From the NCBI GenBank assembly GCA_015075275.1, contig JABTUU010000001.1:868001-932000 (forward strand): a stretch of DNA of 64,000 nt, in the 5' to 3' direction. Of the stretch, positions 8,337 to 17,153 are shown piece after piece. How positions within the stretch are numbered: position 1 is the stretch's first letter; each line of letters opens with the position of its first letter. The notes beneath the pieces are model-generated. The model saw only the letters and a list, made by a program, of their open reading frames with translations, did not search any database and was not told where the DNA came from. This DNA is from Anaerolineales bacterium (GTDB taxonomy: Bacteria > Chloroflexota > Anaerolineae > Anaerolineales > Villigracilaceae). Position numbers and translations under genes: made by a program.

Positions 8337-8894
8337 ATGATTGACGTAAATGAATTGCGAAAAGGGGTGACGTTTGAGCTCGACGGGCATCTTTATAAAG
8401 TGTTGGATTACAGCCATAACAAGACTGGGCGCGGCAATGCCAACATCCGCATTAAAGCCCGTAATTTGCAGACCGGCGCCAATATCGAGCGTACATTTAA
8501 CTCCGGGTTATCGGTGCAAGACGTACGACTCGACTTCCACAATGTGTCGTATTTATACAGCGACGGCGAGCTCTACCACTTTATGGACAATGAGACTTTT
8601 GAGCAGCCGGCGGTTGGCGCTAAAATGCTCGGCGATTCTGCGTTATATCTTAAAGCGGGCATGGAAGTGAAGCTTACATTCTACAAAGGCGCTCCTTTAG
8701 ACGTGGAATTTCCGTCCACCGTAGATCTCGAGGTTGTCGAAGCGGAAACTGCTATTCGCGGAGATACAGCGACCGGCGTGACGAAAAAAGTAGTAACGGA
8801 GACCGGCCTGGAAGTGCAATGCCCACAGTTCGTGAAAGTGGGCGACGTGATTCGAGTTAACACCGAAACGGGCGAATACACTACGCGCGTGTAA
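8337..8894 (+). CDS. efp: Translation elongation factor P
   Basis: A 185-residue EF-P, the usual length. It binds between the P and E sites and relieves stalling at polyproline. Three OB-like domains are visible: KOW-like N domain (EFELDG-type start: KGVTFELDGHLYKVLDY), the middle domain, and the C-terminal signature region CPQFVKVGDVIRVNTETGEY. The tip loop of domain I reads KTGRGNA with an Arg at about position 32 where Lys-type EF-Ps carry a modified Lys. Arg-type EF-Ps in other bacteria are rhamnosylated by EarP, but no earP is in this window, so the modification is unknown. It has its own promoter and RBS. Confidence 0.96.
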   Translation: MIDVNELRKGVTFELDGHLYKVLDYSHNKTGRGNANIRIKARNLQTGANIERTFNSGLSVQDVRLDFHNVSYLYSDGELYHFMDNETFEQPAVGAKMLGDSALYLKAGMEVKLTFYKGAPLDVEFPSTVDLEVVEAETAIRGDTATGVTKKVVTETGLEVQCPQFVKVGDVIRVNTETGEYTTRV

Positions 8895-8908
8895 GACGGA
8901 GTGAGGAT

Positions 8909-8962
8909 TCTAAGCGAACGCGCCAGTGGGGAACTGATGCGACTGCTTAGCGTTCGCTTAGA
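8909..8962. repeat. 13-bp perfect inverted repeat with 28-nt loop
   Basis: TCTAAGCGAACGC (8909-8921) is repeated in inverted orientation at 8950-8962. The right arm ends 9 nt before the TATAAT of the next gene and covers the expected -35 position. It lacks a U-run, so it is a poor terminator for efp. An operator or a small mobile-repeat remnant fits better. Confidence 0.7.
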
Positions 8963-8971
8963 TAGTTGATC

Positions 8972-8977
8972 TATAAT
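8972..8977 (+). promoter_or_regulatory. -10 box of the Cys-rich protein gene, leaderless
   Basis: TATAAT ends 6 nt before the ATG at 8984, and no Shine-Dalgarno is present. The -35 position is occupied by the right arm of the 13-bp inverted repeat. Confidence 0.55.
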
Positions 8978-8983
8978 TCAAGC

Positions 8984-9313
8984 ATGAAAAACCCCTACGG
9001 CGTTGAGTGCCCTTATTTCTACGGCGATTATTTTCGCGGAAAAAACGTTGAGGAATGTCGTCTGCTGAAAACCTCCGGCGAGCGGTGGACGCGCGATCTC
9101 TGTAAAACTTGCCCCGTTCCTGAAATCTCTCGCGCAAATGCATGCGTACATATGCGTTTGCACGGTAAAGTGGCGCGACCGTTGTCGGCTGCGTTTATGC
9201 GGCGTATGCAAATTTCTGCATACTGCGAAAAGGTAAAGAAGCCGGTGGCGGAGCCTCGAGTAGGGTGCGGTGAGTGTCACACGCTCCCATTTAAGCTTGA
9301 GATAAGACCCTGA
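8984..9313 (+). CDS. Small Cys-rich protein of unknown function
   Basis: A 109-residue protein that I do not recognise. It has nine cysteines: VECPYF, EECR, CKTCP, ACVHM, AYCEK, and GCGECH near the end. His residues flank some of them (CVHMRLH, ECHTL). The CxxC and CxxCH spacing suggests a metal site, most likely Zn or Fe-S. There is one CGECH near the C-terminus, but no signal peptide, so c-type haem is unlikely. The start at 8984 was chosen because a TATAAT lies 6 nt upstream. A TTG at 8966 would place the start before the -10 box. Promoter and inverted repeat suggest independent regulation. Confidence 0.6.
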   Translation: MKNPYGVECPYFYGDYFRGKNVEECRLLKTSGERWTRDLCKTCPVPEISRANACVHMRLHGKVARPLSAAFMRRMQISAYCEKVKKPVAEPRVGCGECHTLPFKLEIRP

Positions 9314-9340
9314 CGAAAGAACGGATTAACTGAGATACTC

Positions 9341-10552
9341 ATGCCGCTTACTCTATTGCTCGACCTCGACGACACCCTCCTCAATACGAACATGCACATA
9401 TTTATGCCTGCCTACTTTCAGGCGTTGACTGCGCATGTTAGCGGCCATATTCCGCCTGATGAATTTATGCGGGCATTGGTCGGCGGAGTGAATCGCATGA
9501 ATGACAACGAGGACCCGCGCTTGACGTTGCGCGAGGTTTTCGAGTCGCATTTTTATCCTCGGTTGGGCGCGTCGAAAGACGATCTACAGGAAATCTTTGA
9601 CGATTTCTACGAACGCGCCTTTCCACAGCTGGCTTTTCATACCGCGCCCATAGCCGGCGCCGTTGAATTTGTGAACTGGGCTGAAGAGGCAGGCTTTCAG
9701 ATCGCCATAGCCACCGACCCGCTATTTCCGCTCATCGCCACGCGGCATCGTCTGCGCTGGGCGGGCTTCGATCCTGAACGCTTCAAACTGGTATCGGCCT
9801 TTGAGGAATTCCATTTTACGAAAAACCATCCTGCTTACTATGCCGAAGTTTTGGGCGCGCTCGGTTGGCAGGAGGGCGGCGTGGTGATGGCGGGAAACGA
9901 TCTCTATCGCGATATCCTTCCCGCGCAACGCTTGGGGCTGAAAACCTTTCTGGTTGAAGATCAACCGTCCTCGCCGTCGGGGGAGGCGGCGAGCGCCGGT
10001 TCGCTCGCGGACCTGCGGCGTTGGCTGGAGACAACCGAGCCCTCTGCGCTGGAGCCATTGTACGCGTCTCGCGATGCGATCTGGGCGATCCTGCTTTCTA
10101 CGCCGGCGGTCTTTCCTAGGTTTCTGCATCCGCTGACGGACGGCGAATGTCGTTGCGCGCCAAAACATAACGATTGGGCGATGAACGAAATTGCCAGTCA
10201 CTTGCGCGATACGGAACGCGAAGTGCATATCTTACAAGCGGATTTGATGTTGAAGAAAGATGACGCGTTCATCCCTCGCCCGGATACGACGGTATGGGCG
10301 AGCGAGAGAAATTACCTCAACGAGGACGCCGCAGAAGCGATTGATGAATTTACCGCGGCGCGATTAACGCTGCTGGAGAAAGTGAAAGACGCTTCGGATG
10401 AAATCTGGCGGCGCAATGTCCGTCATGCGATTTTCGGTCCGTCGAATTTTACAGAGGTTATGGGCTTTATCGCCGATCATGACCGCTTGCATTTGCAGCA
10501 AGCCTGGCAGACTGCGCAGACGTGCTTGGGTAAGCGCGTCCAATCGACGTGA
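9341..10552 (+). CDS. HAD-family hydrolase fused to a DinB-like domain
   Basis: A 403-residue fusion. Residues 1 to about 225 are a haloacid-dehalogenase-like phosphatase: motif I LLLDLDDTLLNT (nucleophile and acid Asp), a helical cap, motif II IAIATDP, a Lys before motif IV, and AGNDLYRDILPAQRLG as motif IV. Residues about 240-403 form a four-helix DinB-type domain with HLRDTEREVH and HDRLHLQQAW, the His positions that usually bind a divalent metal in DinB/YfiT proteins. Small-thiol S-transferases share this fold. The combination suggests a two-step or repair-type metabolic enzyme. The substrate is unknown. I see no frameshift; the linker SGEAASAGSLADL is in frame. Confidence 0.8.
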   Translation: MPLTLLLDLDDTLLNTNMHIFMPAYFQALTAHVSGHIPPDEFMRALVGGVNRMNDNEDPRLTLREVFESHFYPRLGASKDDLQEIFDDFYERAFPQLAFHTAPIAGAVEFVNWAEEAGFQIAIATDPLFPLIATRHRLRWAGFDPERFKLVSAFEEFHFTKNHPAYYAEVLGALGWQEGGVVMAGNDLYRDILPAQRLGLKTFLVEDQPSSPSGEAASAGSLADLRRWLETTEPSALEPLYASRDAIWAILLSTPAVFPRFLHPLTDGECRCAPKHNDWAMNEIASHLRDTEREVHILQADLMLKKDDAFIPRPDTTVWASERNYLNEDAAEAIDEFTAARLTLLEKVKDASDEIWRRNVRHAIFGPSNFTEVMGFIADHDRLHLQQAWQTAQTCLGKRVQST

Positions 10553-10618
10553 ATGGTGTTGTAAACCCCAATATTCGATATCAATGGACGCATTGCGTCC
10601 TGTGAAGGAGTTTGTGAA

Positions 10619-11860
10619 ATGAGAAAACGAGTTGCGATTACAGGCGTGGGCTGCATCACTCCTGTGGGGAATACTGCGCAAGAAGCTTGGGAATCTTTGC
10701 TGGCGGGGAAATCAGGCGCGGGACCGATCACTCTTTTCGACGGGAGCGAGCATAAGACGCGCTTTGCCGCGGAAGCGAAAGGCTTTGACCCTGTTGGACG
10801 CTTTGGCGCGCGCGAAGCCCGCAGGATGGATCGTTTTACTCAATTTGCAATGGCGGCGACGGCGGAGGCTGTGCAGAACGCCGGGCTGAAAATTGACGCG
10901 TCGAATCGCGATCGCGTAGGAGTTGTGATTGGCACCGGCATCGGCGGCATTGGGACGATCCTAGAGCAGGCGGCGATGATGAATGAGCGCGGCGTAGATC
11001 GCGTCAGCCCGTTCCTTATTCCGATGATGATCGCGGATAGCGCGCCCGGCATGATCGCCATTCGCTTTGACGCGCGGGGTCCGAATATGGCGCTTGCGAC
11101 AGCGTGCGCTTCAGGCAATAATGCGATCGGAGAAGCCGCTGAGATGATCCGGCGCGGCGCGGCGGATGCGATGATCGCGGGCGGCGCCGAGGGCGCGCTG
11201 ACGCCTCTCGCGGTCGCGGGCATGAACGTCATGGGCGCGCTGTCCACTCGAAACGACGATCCGCAGCGCGCATCGCGTCCGTTCGATAAGAATCGCGACG
11301 GCTTCCTAATGGGTGAAGGCGCCGGCATAGTTATCCTTGAATCGTTCGAGTCGGCGAAAGCGCGCGGCGCGGAGATCCTCGCCGAACTGAGCGGCTACGG
11401 CGCTTCGGATGACGCATTTCATATATCGGCTCCAGCGGAGAACGGCGCGGGCGCGGCGATTTCCATGCGCCTGGCGCTGCAAGACGCCGGGCTGAGCGTT
11501 GACGGCATTCAATATATTAACGCGCATGGCACTTCGACGACGCTGAACGATAAAAGCGAGACCGCCGCAATCAAAACGGTCTTTGGAGAGCGCGCCTATT
11601 CGATCCCGGTATCGTCTACAAAATCGATGACAGGACATCTGCTCGGCGCTTCGGGCGCCGTAGAAGCCGTTTTCTCGGCGCTGGCAATTCGCGCTGAGAC
11701 GATCCCGCCGACGATCAATTATGAGACTCCCGATCCTGAGTGTGATCTCGATTATGTCCCCAACCAACCGCGCGCAGCGGCGTTGGATCATGTGATGTCG
11801 AACTCGTTTGGATTCGGCGGACATAACGCGACGCTGATCTTCGGGCGTTATTCGGAGTAA
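10619..11860 (+). CDS. fabF: Beta-ketoacyl-ACP synthase II (first copy)
   Basis: A 413-residue KAS II, the typical length, which condenses malonyl-ACP with acyl-ACP in fatty-acid elongation. The Cys-His-His triad is present: Cys163 in TACASGNN, His303 in NAHGTSTTLND and His340 in KSMTGHLLGASG. GAAGGAG precedes the ATG by 8 nt. fabH follows after 41 nt, making a small fatty-acid operon, but no acpP, fabD or fabG is in the window. A second KAS II gene with the same C-terminal ETPDPECDLDY motif lies at 19743. Confidence 0.95.
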   Translation: MRKRVAITGVGCITPVGNTAQEAWESLLAGKSGAGPITLFDGSEHKTRFAAEAKGFDPVGRFGAREARRMDRFTQFAMAATAEAVQNAGLKIDASNRDRVGVVIGTGIGGIGTILEQAAMMNERGVDRVSPFLIPMMIADSAPGMIAIRFDARGPNMALATACASGNNAIGEAAEMIRRGAADAMIAGGAEGALTPLAVAGMNVMGALSTRNDDPQRASRPFDKNRDGFLMGEGAGIVILESFESAKARGAEILAELSGYGASDDAFHISAPAENGAGAAISMRLALQDAGLSVDGIQYINAHGTSTTLNDKSETAAIKTVFGERAYSIPVSSTKSMTGHLLGASGAVEAVFSALAIRAETIPPTINYETPDPECDLDYVPNQPRAAALDHVMSNSFGFGGHNATLIFGRYSE

Positions 11861-11901
11861 CGAGCGCGGCGCGCGCCTCGGTTCCCGTTAGGAGAGACCA
11901 C

Positions 11902-13005
11902 ATGTTAAATGCGCATATCACAGGCTGGGGGATGGCTGTGCCTGAAAGAGTTATGACCAACGACGACCTTTCGGAATTTATCGAAACGAACGACGCTTGG
12001 ATTCGCGAGCGGACGGGCATTCGCGAACGCCGCGTGGCGCGCGAAACAGATTTCACTTCCACGCTCGCTGTAGATGCTTCGATGCGCGCGCTCAAAAAGG
12101 CGAACATCCGTCCGACCGATTTGGATTTGATTATCTGCTCCACCTCTACGCCGGAATACCTCTTCCCTGCCACCGCTTGTTTGATACAAGATCAGCTCGG
12201 CGCGACGAAAGCCGGCGCGTTCGATCTGTTGGCTGCATGTTCGGGCTTCATCTATGCGCTGAATATGGGCGCGCAAGCCATACGCAGCGGTTCGGTCAAG
12301 ACGGTTCTGGTGATCGGTTCGGAAACGCTTTCGCGATTCGTTAACTGGAAGGATCGGAATACATGCATCCTGTTCGGCGACGGCGCCGGCGCGTTTATCT
12401 TGCAGGCAGACGAACGACCGGGCGGCGTGCTTTCTGCCGTGATGCACTCGGATGGCTCGGGCGGCGATTTGTTGAAATTGCCATCCGGCGGAAGCCGGCG
12501 CCCCATTTCAGAGACCACTTATCAAAACGGCGAGCATTACATTCAAATGGACGGACGAGAAGTATTCCGTTTTGCGACCCGCGTCATGGCTTCCGCGACT
12601 CAAGAAGCGCTGACGGCGGCGGGCTTGACGGTTCAAGACGTTCGCTGGATCGTGCCTCATCAAGCGAACGTTCGGATCATCGAAGCGGCGGCGCGCGGGT
12701 TGAAACTGCCGATGGATCGCTTCATCGTTAATTTGGATCGTTACGGGAACACTTCCACCGCGTCTATTCCGATCGCGATGGTCGAGGCGGCTGAAGCGGG
12801 AAAGATTCAACGGGGCGATAAAGTGGTGATGGTCGGTTTTGGCGCTGGTTTAACGTGGGGCGCATTGGCGGCGGAATGGACGGGTCCGTTGCCAAGCAAG
12901 GGAGCGGCGCGACCCGAACGCTATCGCCAGCTTGGACGCATCCGCTCTTGGGTGCGGCGGCTTATCCGCTTTATCGAAGGGTTGATCTACCGCAGAGAAC
13001 TATAA
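11902..13005 (+). CDS. fabH: Beta-ketoacyl-ACP synthase III
   Basis: A 367-residue KAS III that starts fatty-acid synthesis by condensing an acyl-CoA with malonyl-ACP. The Cys-His-Asn triad is complete: Cys113 in LLAACSGF, His253 in VPHQAN and Asn283 in RYGNTSTASIP. AGGAGAG lies about 8 nt before the ATG. It is about 35-45 residues longer than usual. The extra C-terminus from WTGPLPSKG onward is rich in Arg (RPERYRQLGRIRSWVRRLIR) and could be a membrane- or ACP-binding helix. It shares an operon with fabF just upstream. Confidence 0.95.
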   Translation: MLNAHITGWGMAVPERVMTNDDLSEFIETNDAWIRERTGIRERRVARETDFTSTLAVDASMRALKKANIRPTDLDLIICSTSTPEYLFPATACLIQDQLGATKAGAFDLLAACSGFIYALNMGAQAIRSGSVKTVLVIGSETLSRFVNWKDRNTCILFGDGAGAFILQADERPGGVLSAVMHSDGSGGDLLKLPSGGSRRPISETTYQNGEHYIQMDGREVFRFATRVMASATQEALTAAGLTVQDVRWIVPHQANVRIIEAAARGLKLPMDRFIVNLDRYGNTSTASIPIAMVEAAEAGKIQRGDKVVMVGFGAGLTWGALAAEWTGPLPSKGAARPERYRQLGRIRSWVRRLIRFIEGLIYRREL

Positions 13006-13062
13006 TGCCAAATTAATCGTGGATGTGATAAAATAACGCTACATTGAGCAAAGGAGTGATAT

Positions 13063-13254
13063 ATGCTAGGATTGCCGCGCGGCGCTGAGTGGATCGTTAT
13101 CTTAGCGATCGTTATCCTTCTCTTTGGGCCAGGGCGCATCGGTAAAGTTGCCGGCGAACTGGGCAAAGGCATTCGGTCTTTTCGCGAAGGACTTTCTGAA
13201 GGAAAACAAGACGAAGACTCAACCGACTCTTCTGAGGATAAAGAACCTAAATAG
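13063..13254 (+). CDS. tatA: Sec-independent translocase component TatA/TatE
   Basis: A 63-residue Tat component: one N-terminal transmembrane helix (EWIVILAIVILLFGPG), the hinge FGPGRIGKVAG, an amphipathic helix (ELGKGIRSFREGL) and an acidic, disordered tail. TatA oligomers form the passage for folded proteins recognised by TatC. AAGGAG stands 8 nt before the ATG. No tatC is in the window. A strong terminator follows immediately, so the gene ends its transcription unit. Confidence 0.92.
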   Translation: MLGLPRGAEWIVILAIVILLFGPGRIGKVAGELGKGIRSFREGLSEGKQDEDSTDSSEDKEPK

Positions 13255-13283
13255 AAAAAGGCTCTCATACGAGAGCCTTTTTC
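13253..13283 (+). terminator. Rho-independent terminator after tatA
   Basis: GGCTCTC-atac-GAGAGCC with flanking A-run and T-run (AAAAAG upstream, CTTTTTC downstream). The A-run also lets it work in the opposite direction. Confidence 0.92.
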
Positions 13284-13291
13284 TATATCGA

Positions 13292-13399
13292 GACTTGCGC
13301 AAAACTCTAAGACCAAGCTGCGAATTTCGTTAATATATACGAATTGTTTTTAAACCAGCGGCGGCAATTTGCGGCGCAAGATTTCGATTTGCGTACGTC
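13292..13399. mobile_element. MITE-like repeat, copy A
   Basis: About 108 bp bounded by imperfect inverted ends (GACTTGCGCAAA and, inverted, GACGTACGCAAA). The reverse complement of 61243-61357 matches it along most of its length, sharing blocks such as GCAAAACTCTAAGA, CAAGC-GCGAATT, ATTGTTTTTAA and TTTCGATTTGCGTA. No reading frame is inside. It lies between the tatA terminator and the 3' end of the thioredoxin-domain gene. Confidence 0.7.
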
Positions 13400-13408
13400 A
13401 TATATATG

Positions 13409-15502
13409 TTAAGCGGGCTGCAGCAAGCCGCGCAATTCCGCGAGCGATGTGACGGGATTTTTACAAACGAACCCCTCGCAAACGTACGCGGTGGTCTTGC
13501 TGTCTTTAAGTGGACGATCTTGTAAGAGCGCGGGCGCGGCGGGCGGCGGTGGGAATGTAGATGCGGCGAGGACAGCGGCGGGGCGGTAGGCGGAGCGTGC
13601 AAAGCGAATGAATTCAAGCGCTTCTGGCGCGCTCGGCGCGCTTACGATCGCCAGTTGCTTCACTTTCTCCAGCGAAAGGTTAGCCGCCGATAGCCAGCCC
13701 GCAAACGAAGTGGGGTATTCTGCCGCCATGCCGACGACGAGCGAGAACGCTGCTTCAGCCCGTTCTCGATATTTTCCTTCGCCGCTAAACTCGGAAAATA
13801 GCAATAGCGCTTCGCACGCCAGCGCGTTGCCGGAAGGCGAGGCGTTGTCTTGCACGTCTTTCGGTCTTAATAATAATGTTTCGCCGTCTGCGGGCGTGTC
13901 GAAGAATCCGCCATCGGGGTCGGCGAAGCGCGCGATCATTTCCTCAACCAACTCTTGCGCGGCGCCGTACCATTTGACGTTGAAATCGGTTTGATAGAGT
14001 TCGAGCAGTCCGAGGATGAGCGCGGCGTAATCTTCAAGGAAGCTGGCGGCGGCTGTTTTGCCGTCGCGCCAACTGTGTTTGAGGCTGCCGTTTGGGCGCA
14101 AGTTAGACAGGAGGAATTCTGCGTTGCGCGTAGCCATAATGTAGTAGGTGTTGTCGGGGATGATGGAAGCGTTGGTTTCCGCTTCGGCGGAGAAGACGCG
14201 CGCCGCTTCGGCTAAGATTGCAAGCGTGAGCCCGTTCCACGAGGTGAGGATTTTATCGTCGGTGGAAGGGCGGACTCGCTGTGAACGTGCGGATAACAGT
14301 CGAGAATGGCAATCGGCCAGCGTGGCGGCGAGCGTTTGTGGATCAAGTTTGAAGCGGGCGGCGAGAGCGCCGTCGTCCAGAACGCGTTGCAGGATCGTTT
14401 TGCCTTCCCAATTTCCGTGCGCCGTGATCCCGTATGCCGCTTCAAAGAGTTCGGAATCGCTTTGCAAGGTTGCGCGGATTTGCTCGAGAGTCCAGACGTA
14501 GAACTTTCCTTCCTGACCCTCAGATTCGGCGTTGAGCGATGAGTAGAAACCGCCGGCGGGATGCGTCATTTCGCGGGCGATGAAGTCGAGTGTTTCGGCG
14601 GCGATGCGCTTGAAGAACGAATCGTTGGAGATTTGCCAGGCGTGAAGGTAGGCGCGCGCGAGCAGGGCGTTATCGTAGAGCATTTTCTCGAAGTGTGGCG
14701 TGCGCCAGGCGACGTCTGTACTGTAGCGCGAGAAGCCGCCGCCGACGATGTCGTACATGCCGCCGCGCGCCATAGCGCGGAGCGCGTGAAAGCAGGCTCG
14801 CAGTGTTAATGAATCGGCGGGGTTTTGGGTTTCTTTGTTTTTGGCGGCGCGCCGCAGGAGGAATTCGATCGCCATTGCCTGAGGAAATTTGGGCGCAGAG
14901 CCCCAGCCGCCGTTGCTCCAGTCGTAGTCGTCGAGCAGTTGCGAGGCGGCTGCGTTCAAATGATCTTGTGAGAATGAGGCGCGGGTTTGAGGGGTGACGT
15001 TCAGCGCCTGGCGGATGCGGTCGGTCACTTTATCGCCGATGCGCGCCGCGTCTTTTTGTTGTTCGCGCCAAGCGCGCGCAGAGACTGCTAAGATGTCTTT
15101 AAAGGCTGGCATGTTGTCGCGTGCCGCGGGCGGGAAGTAGGTCCCGGCGAAGAAGGGTTTGAGGTCGGGGGCGAGGAAAACCGACATGGGCCAGCCTCCG
15201 GAGCCGGTCATGGCGACGGTGGCTTGCATGTAGATGGCGTCGAGGTCGGGGCGTTCTTCGCGATCCACTTTGATGTTGATGAAGTTTTCGTTCATCAACG
15301 CGGCGGTCTCTTCATCTTCGAATGATTCGCGCGCCATAACGTGGCACCAATGGCAGGCAGCGTAGCCAATGGAGAGGAAGATCGGTTTGTTCTCGGCGCG
15401 CGCTTTGGCGAGCGCTTCTTCGCCCCAAGGGCGCCAATCTACGGGGTTGTTTGCATGTTGCAGGAGGTAGGGTGAGCTTTCGGAAATAAGGCGGTTAGGC
15501 AT
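13409..15502 (-). CDS. YyaL-type thioredoxin-domain / six-hairpin protein (DUF255, SPATA20-like)
   Basis: A 697-residue cytoplasmic protein of the YyaL/SPATA20 family. The N-terminal thioredoxin-like domain opens with [19 protein letters not shown] and has the CxxC site [15 protein letters not shown] (about residues 49-63) and [12 protein letters not shown]. The C-terminal 450 residues form a six-hairpin (alpha/alpha)6 barrel like N-acylglucosamine epimerases, with WGSAPKFPQ and [10 protein letters not shown]. Family function is not settled; redox or glycan-related roles have been proposed. The length matches full-length homologues. Its 3' end abuts MITE copy A, and a transposase remnant lies upstream of its start. 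Confidence 0.9.
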   Translation of the reverse strand: MPNRLISESSPYLLQHANNPVDWRPWGEEALAKARAENKPIFLSIGYAACHWCHVMARESFEDEETAALMNENFINIKVDREERPDLDAIYMQATVAMTGSGGWPMSVFLAPDLKPFFAGTYFPPAARDNMPAFKDILAVSARAWREQQKDAARIGDKVTDRIRQALNVTPQTRASFSQDHLNAAASQLLDDYDWSNGGWGSAPKFPQAMAIEFLLRRAAKNKETQNPADSLTLRACFHALRAMARGGMYDIVGGGFSRYSTDVAWRTPHFEKMLYDNALLARAYLHAWQISNDSFFKRIAAETLDFIAREMTHPAGGFYSSLNAESEGQEGKFYVWTLEQIRATLQSDSELFEAAYGITAHGNWEGKTILQRVLDDGALAARFKLDPQTLAATLADCHSRLLSARSQRVRPSTDDKILTSWNGLTLAILAEAARVFSAEAETNASIIPDNTYYIMATRNAEFLLSNLRPNGSLKHSWRDGKTAAASFLEDYAALILGLLELYQTDFNVKWYGAAQELVEEMIARFADPDGGFFDTPADGETLLLRPKDVQDNASPSGNALACEALLLFSEFSGEGKYRERAEAAFSLVVGMAAEYPTSFAGWLSAANLSLEKVKQLAIVSAPSAPEALEFIRFARSAYRPAAVLAASTFPPPPAAPALLQDRPLKDSKTTAYVCEGFVCKNPVTSLAELRGLLQPA

Positions 15503-15574
15503 GGAATCTCTCTGATGTGGTTTTTTGACATAGCAGTCAGTATACCCGTAAATGCGCTTGCCCTCTTCGCTGTC

Positions 15575-15745
15575 GATCAGGTTGGGCGGCTGGGGATTGT
15601 GGAGCCGGTCTTTTCCAACATCTGCGTACAGAAGCGCATGCGCCGTTTCACGTTACACTCGAAATTGAAAGTGGATGTACAATGGAGATTATTCGCTCTG
15701 GTTCACAATATTGGTAAGATCCACGCCTTTGAGACACTGACCTGA
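15575..15745 (+). pseudogene. IS1182-like transposase C-terminal remnant
   Basis: About 56 codons in one frame contain [19 protein letters not shown] and then WRLFALVHNIGKI, which match the conserved C-terminal tail of IS1182-type DDE transposases (VEPVFANI, RFTLRG-K-KV, QW-LYCLVHNI-KI). The catalytic part is absent. Upstream sequence in the same frame does not continue the family pattern, which suggests a deletion scar. It sits in the 342-nt gap between the thioredoxin-domain gene and the GH26-like gene. I saw nothing else in that gap apart from weak promoter-like sequence. Confidence 0.6.
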
Positions 15746-15844
15746 TCCATGACAGAGCAAAAAAGAAGCGCCTTGGACGGGGATGGCTCTCCCCTAAATC
15801 CATTTTTCGACAGTCTCGTTGGGTGGCTGGCTTCGGGAGTTACT

Positions 15845-17038
15845 ATGAGAATGCAAATTATCAGTATTTTTATGCTGAATGCGCTGGTTGCTTGTACATC
15901 TGCACCTGTGACTGTTTTTCTAACTGCTTCGGCTACGCCCAGCGTGAGTATTGTCGCTCCGGCAGATGCCCAGCCTGCCACTGTCGCGCCTGTATTGAAA
16001 CCAACTGACTTACCTCCAGATACATCTCGCTCCATTCACCTTCCGCCCGCAAATTACCTCTATCATGGCGTTTACCCCGGCGGCTATACAGGCGAAGAAA
16101 ACGACCTTACGCTGGATGATTTGCACTCTTACGAAGAAGCGGCGGGCAAAAAAGCCGTCTGGGTATACTTCTCGCATAATTGGTACGAAGGGCGCGCCTT
16201 TCCTCTTCAAACCGCGACTTGGATTCGGGAAGCGGGCAGCATTCCTTTTATTCGCCTCATGCTGCGTTCAAGCGCCGAGCAGAATGTAAAAGAACCTATC
16301 TTCACCCTGCAAGCCATCATTGATGGACAATTTAACGCTGACCTGCGCGGCTGGTGCGCGGCGGCGCGCAACTTTGAAACGTCCCTGCTTGTCGAATACG
16401 GAACAGAAGTCAATGGCGAGTGGTTTTCGTGGAATGGCGTTTGGAATGGCGGGGATGCAACGTCTGGATATGGCGATCCCAATGAACCAGATGGACCTGA
16501 ACGTTTCCGTGATGCCTATCGCCACATTGTCAAAATCTGCCGCGATGAAGGCGCAGAGAATATCACTTGGGTTTTTCACCTCAACGCCGAAGACTGGCCA
16601 CAAAAGAGCTGGAACGCCTTTGAAAACTATTACCCCGGCGACGACTACATTGATTGGATTGGCATCAGTAACTATGGCGCGCAGACCCCGCAAGACGATT
16701 ATTGCGATGAATTTCGTCTGGCTATGGACGCCGTCTATCTGCGTGTGGACTCTTTGATCCCTGATAAGCCTATTTTCATTGCCGAATTCGGCGTGACGAA
16801 GAACAATCCGCTCTGCGATCAGGCGGAGTGGGCGCGCTCCGCCTTGACCGACATTACATCGTTTCGCTGGGCGCGTATCATCGCTTTCTCGTGGTGGAAC
16901 GAATGGTGGCAAAACGACGACAGCCCTGCCAACGATACCACTATGCGCTTACAGGACAATCCTGAACTTTCTTTTGTCTTTCAGGAGTTAGTAGGGAATA
17001 ACCCCGTTGTAATTGGACAGCCTTCTCTGCTTCCATGA
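15845..17038 (+). CDS. GH26-like glycoside hydrolase lipoprotein
   Basis: A 397-residue exported lipoprotein. A signal segment (MRMQIISIFMLNALVACTS) ends in the lipobox LVAC, then a Ser/Thr/Pro/Ala-rich linker of about 45 residues leads to a TIM-barrel hydrolase. EYGTEVNGEWFSWNG resembles the acid/base strand of GH26 enzymes (HE-NG-WFWW), and KPIFIAEFGVTKN carries the likely nucleophile Glu. WWNEWW near the end fits a sugar-binding cleft. Mannan- or glucan-type substrates are likely but unproven. I chose the ATG at 15845 (GGGAG 4 nt upstream) over an in-frame ATG at 15749, which would push the signal peptide inward. It lies next to a transposase remnant. Confidence 0.78.
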   Translation: MRMQIISIFMLNALVACTSAPVTVFLTASATPSVSIVAPADAQPATVAPVLKPTDLPPDTSRSIHLPPANYLYHGVYPGGYTGEENDLTLDDLHSYEEAAGKKAVWVYFSHNWYEGRAFPLQTATWIREAGSIPFIRLMLRSSAEQNVKEPIFTLQAIIDGQFNADLRGWCAAARNFETSLLVEYGTEVNGEWFSWNGVWNGGDATSGYGDPNEPDGPERFRDAYRHIVKICRDEGAENITWVFHLNAEDWPQKSWNAFENYYPGDDYIDWIGISNYGAQTPQDDYCDEFRLAMDAVYLRVDSLIPDKPIFIAEFGVTKNNPLCDQAEWARSALTDITSFRWARIIAFSWWNEWWQNDDSPANDTTMRLQDNPELSFVFQELVGNNPVVIGQPSLLP

Positions 17039-17153
17039 CTAAACTGCCCCGAAGGTCTATTTATTGCCATGAGCGCCGACGCTATAGTGTAGCGAAAACC
17101 CGCCCGCCGATGAACGGCAATATCAACCCTCGAAGGATCGCTTCGTAAGAATT

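Noticed and set aside
10619..13005. fabF-fabH as part of a secondary-metabolite cluster
   Set aside because: No acyl carrier protein, modular synthase, tailoring enzyme or exporter follows. The genes look like primary fatty-acid synthesis.
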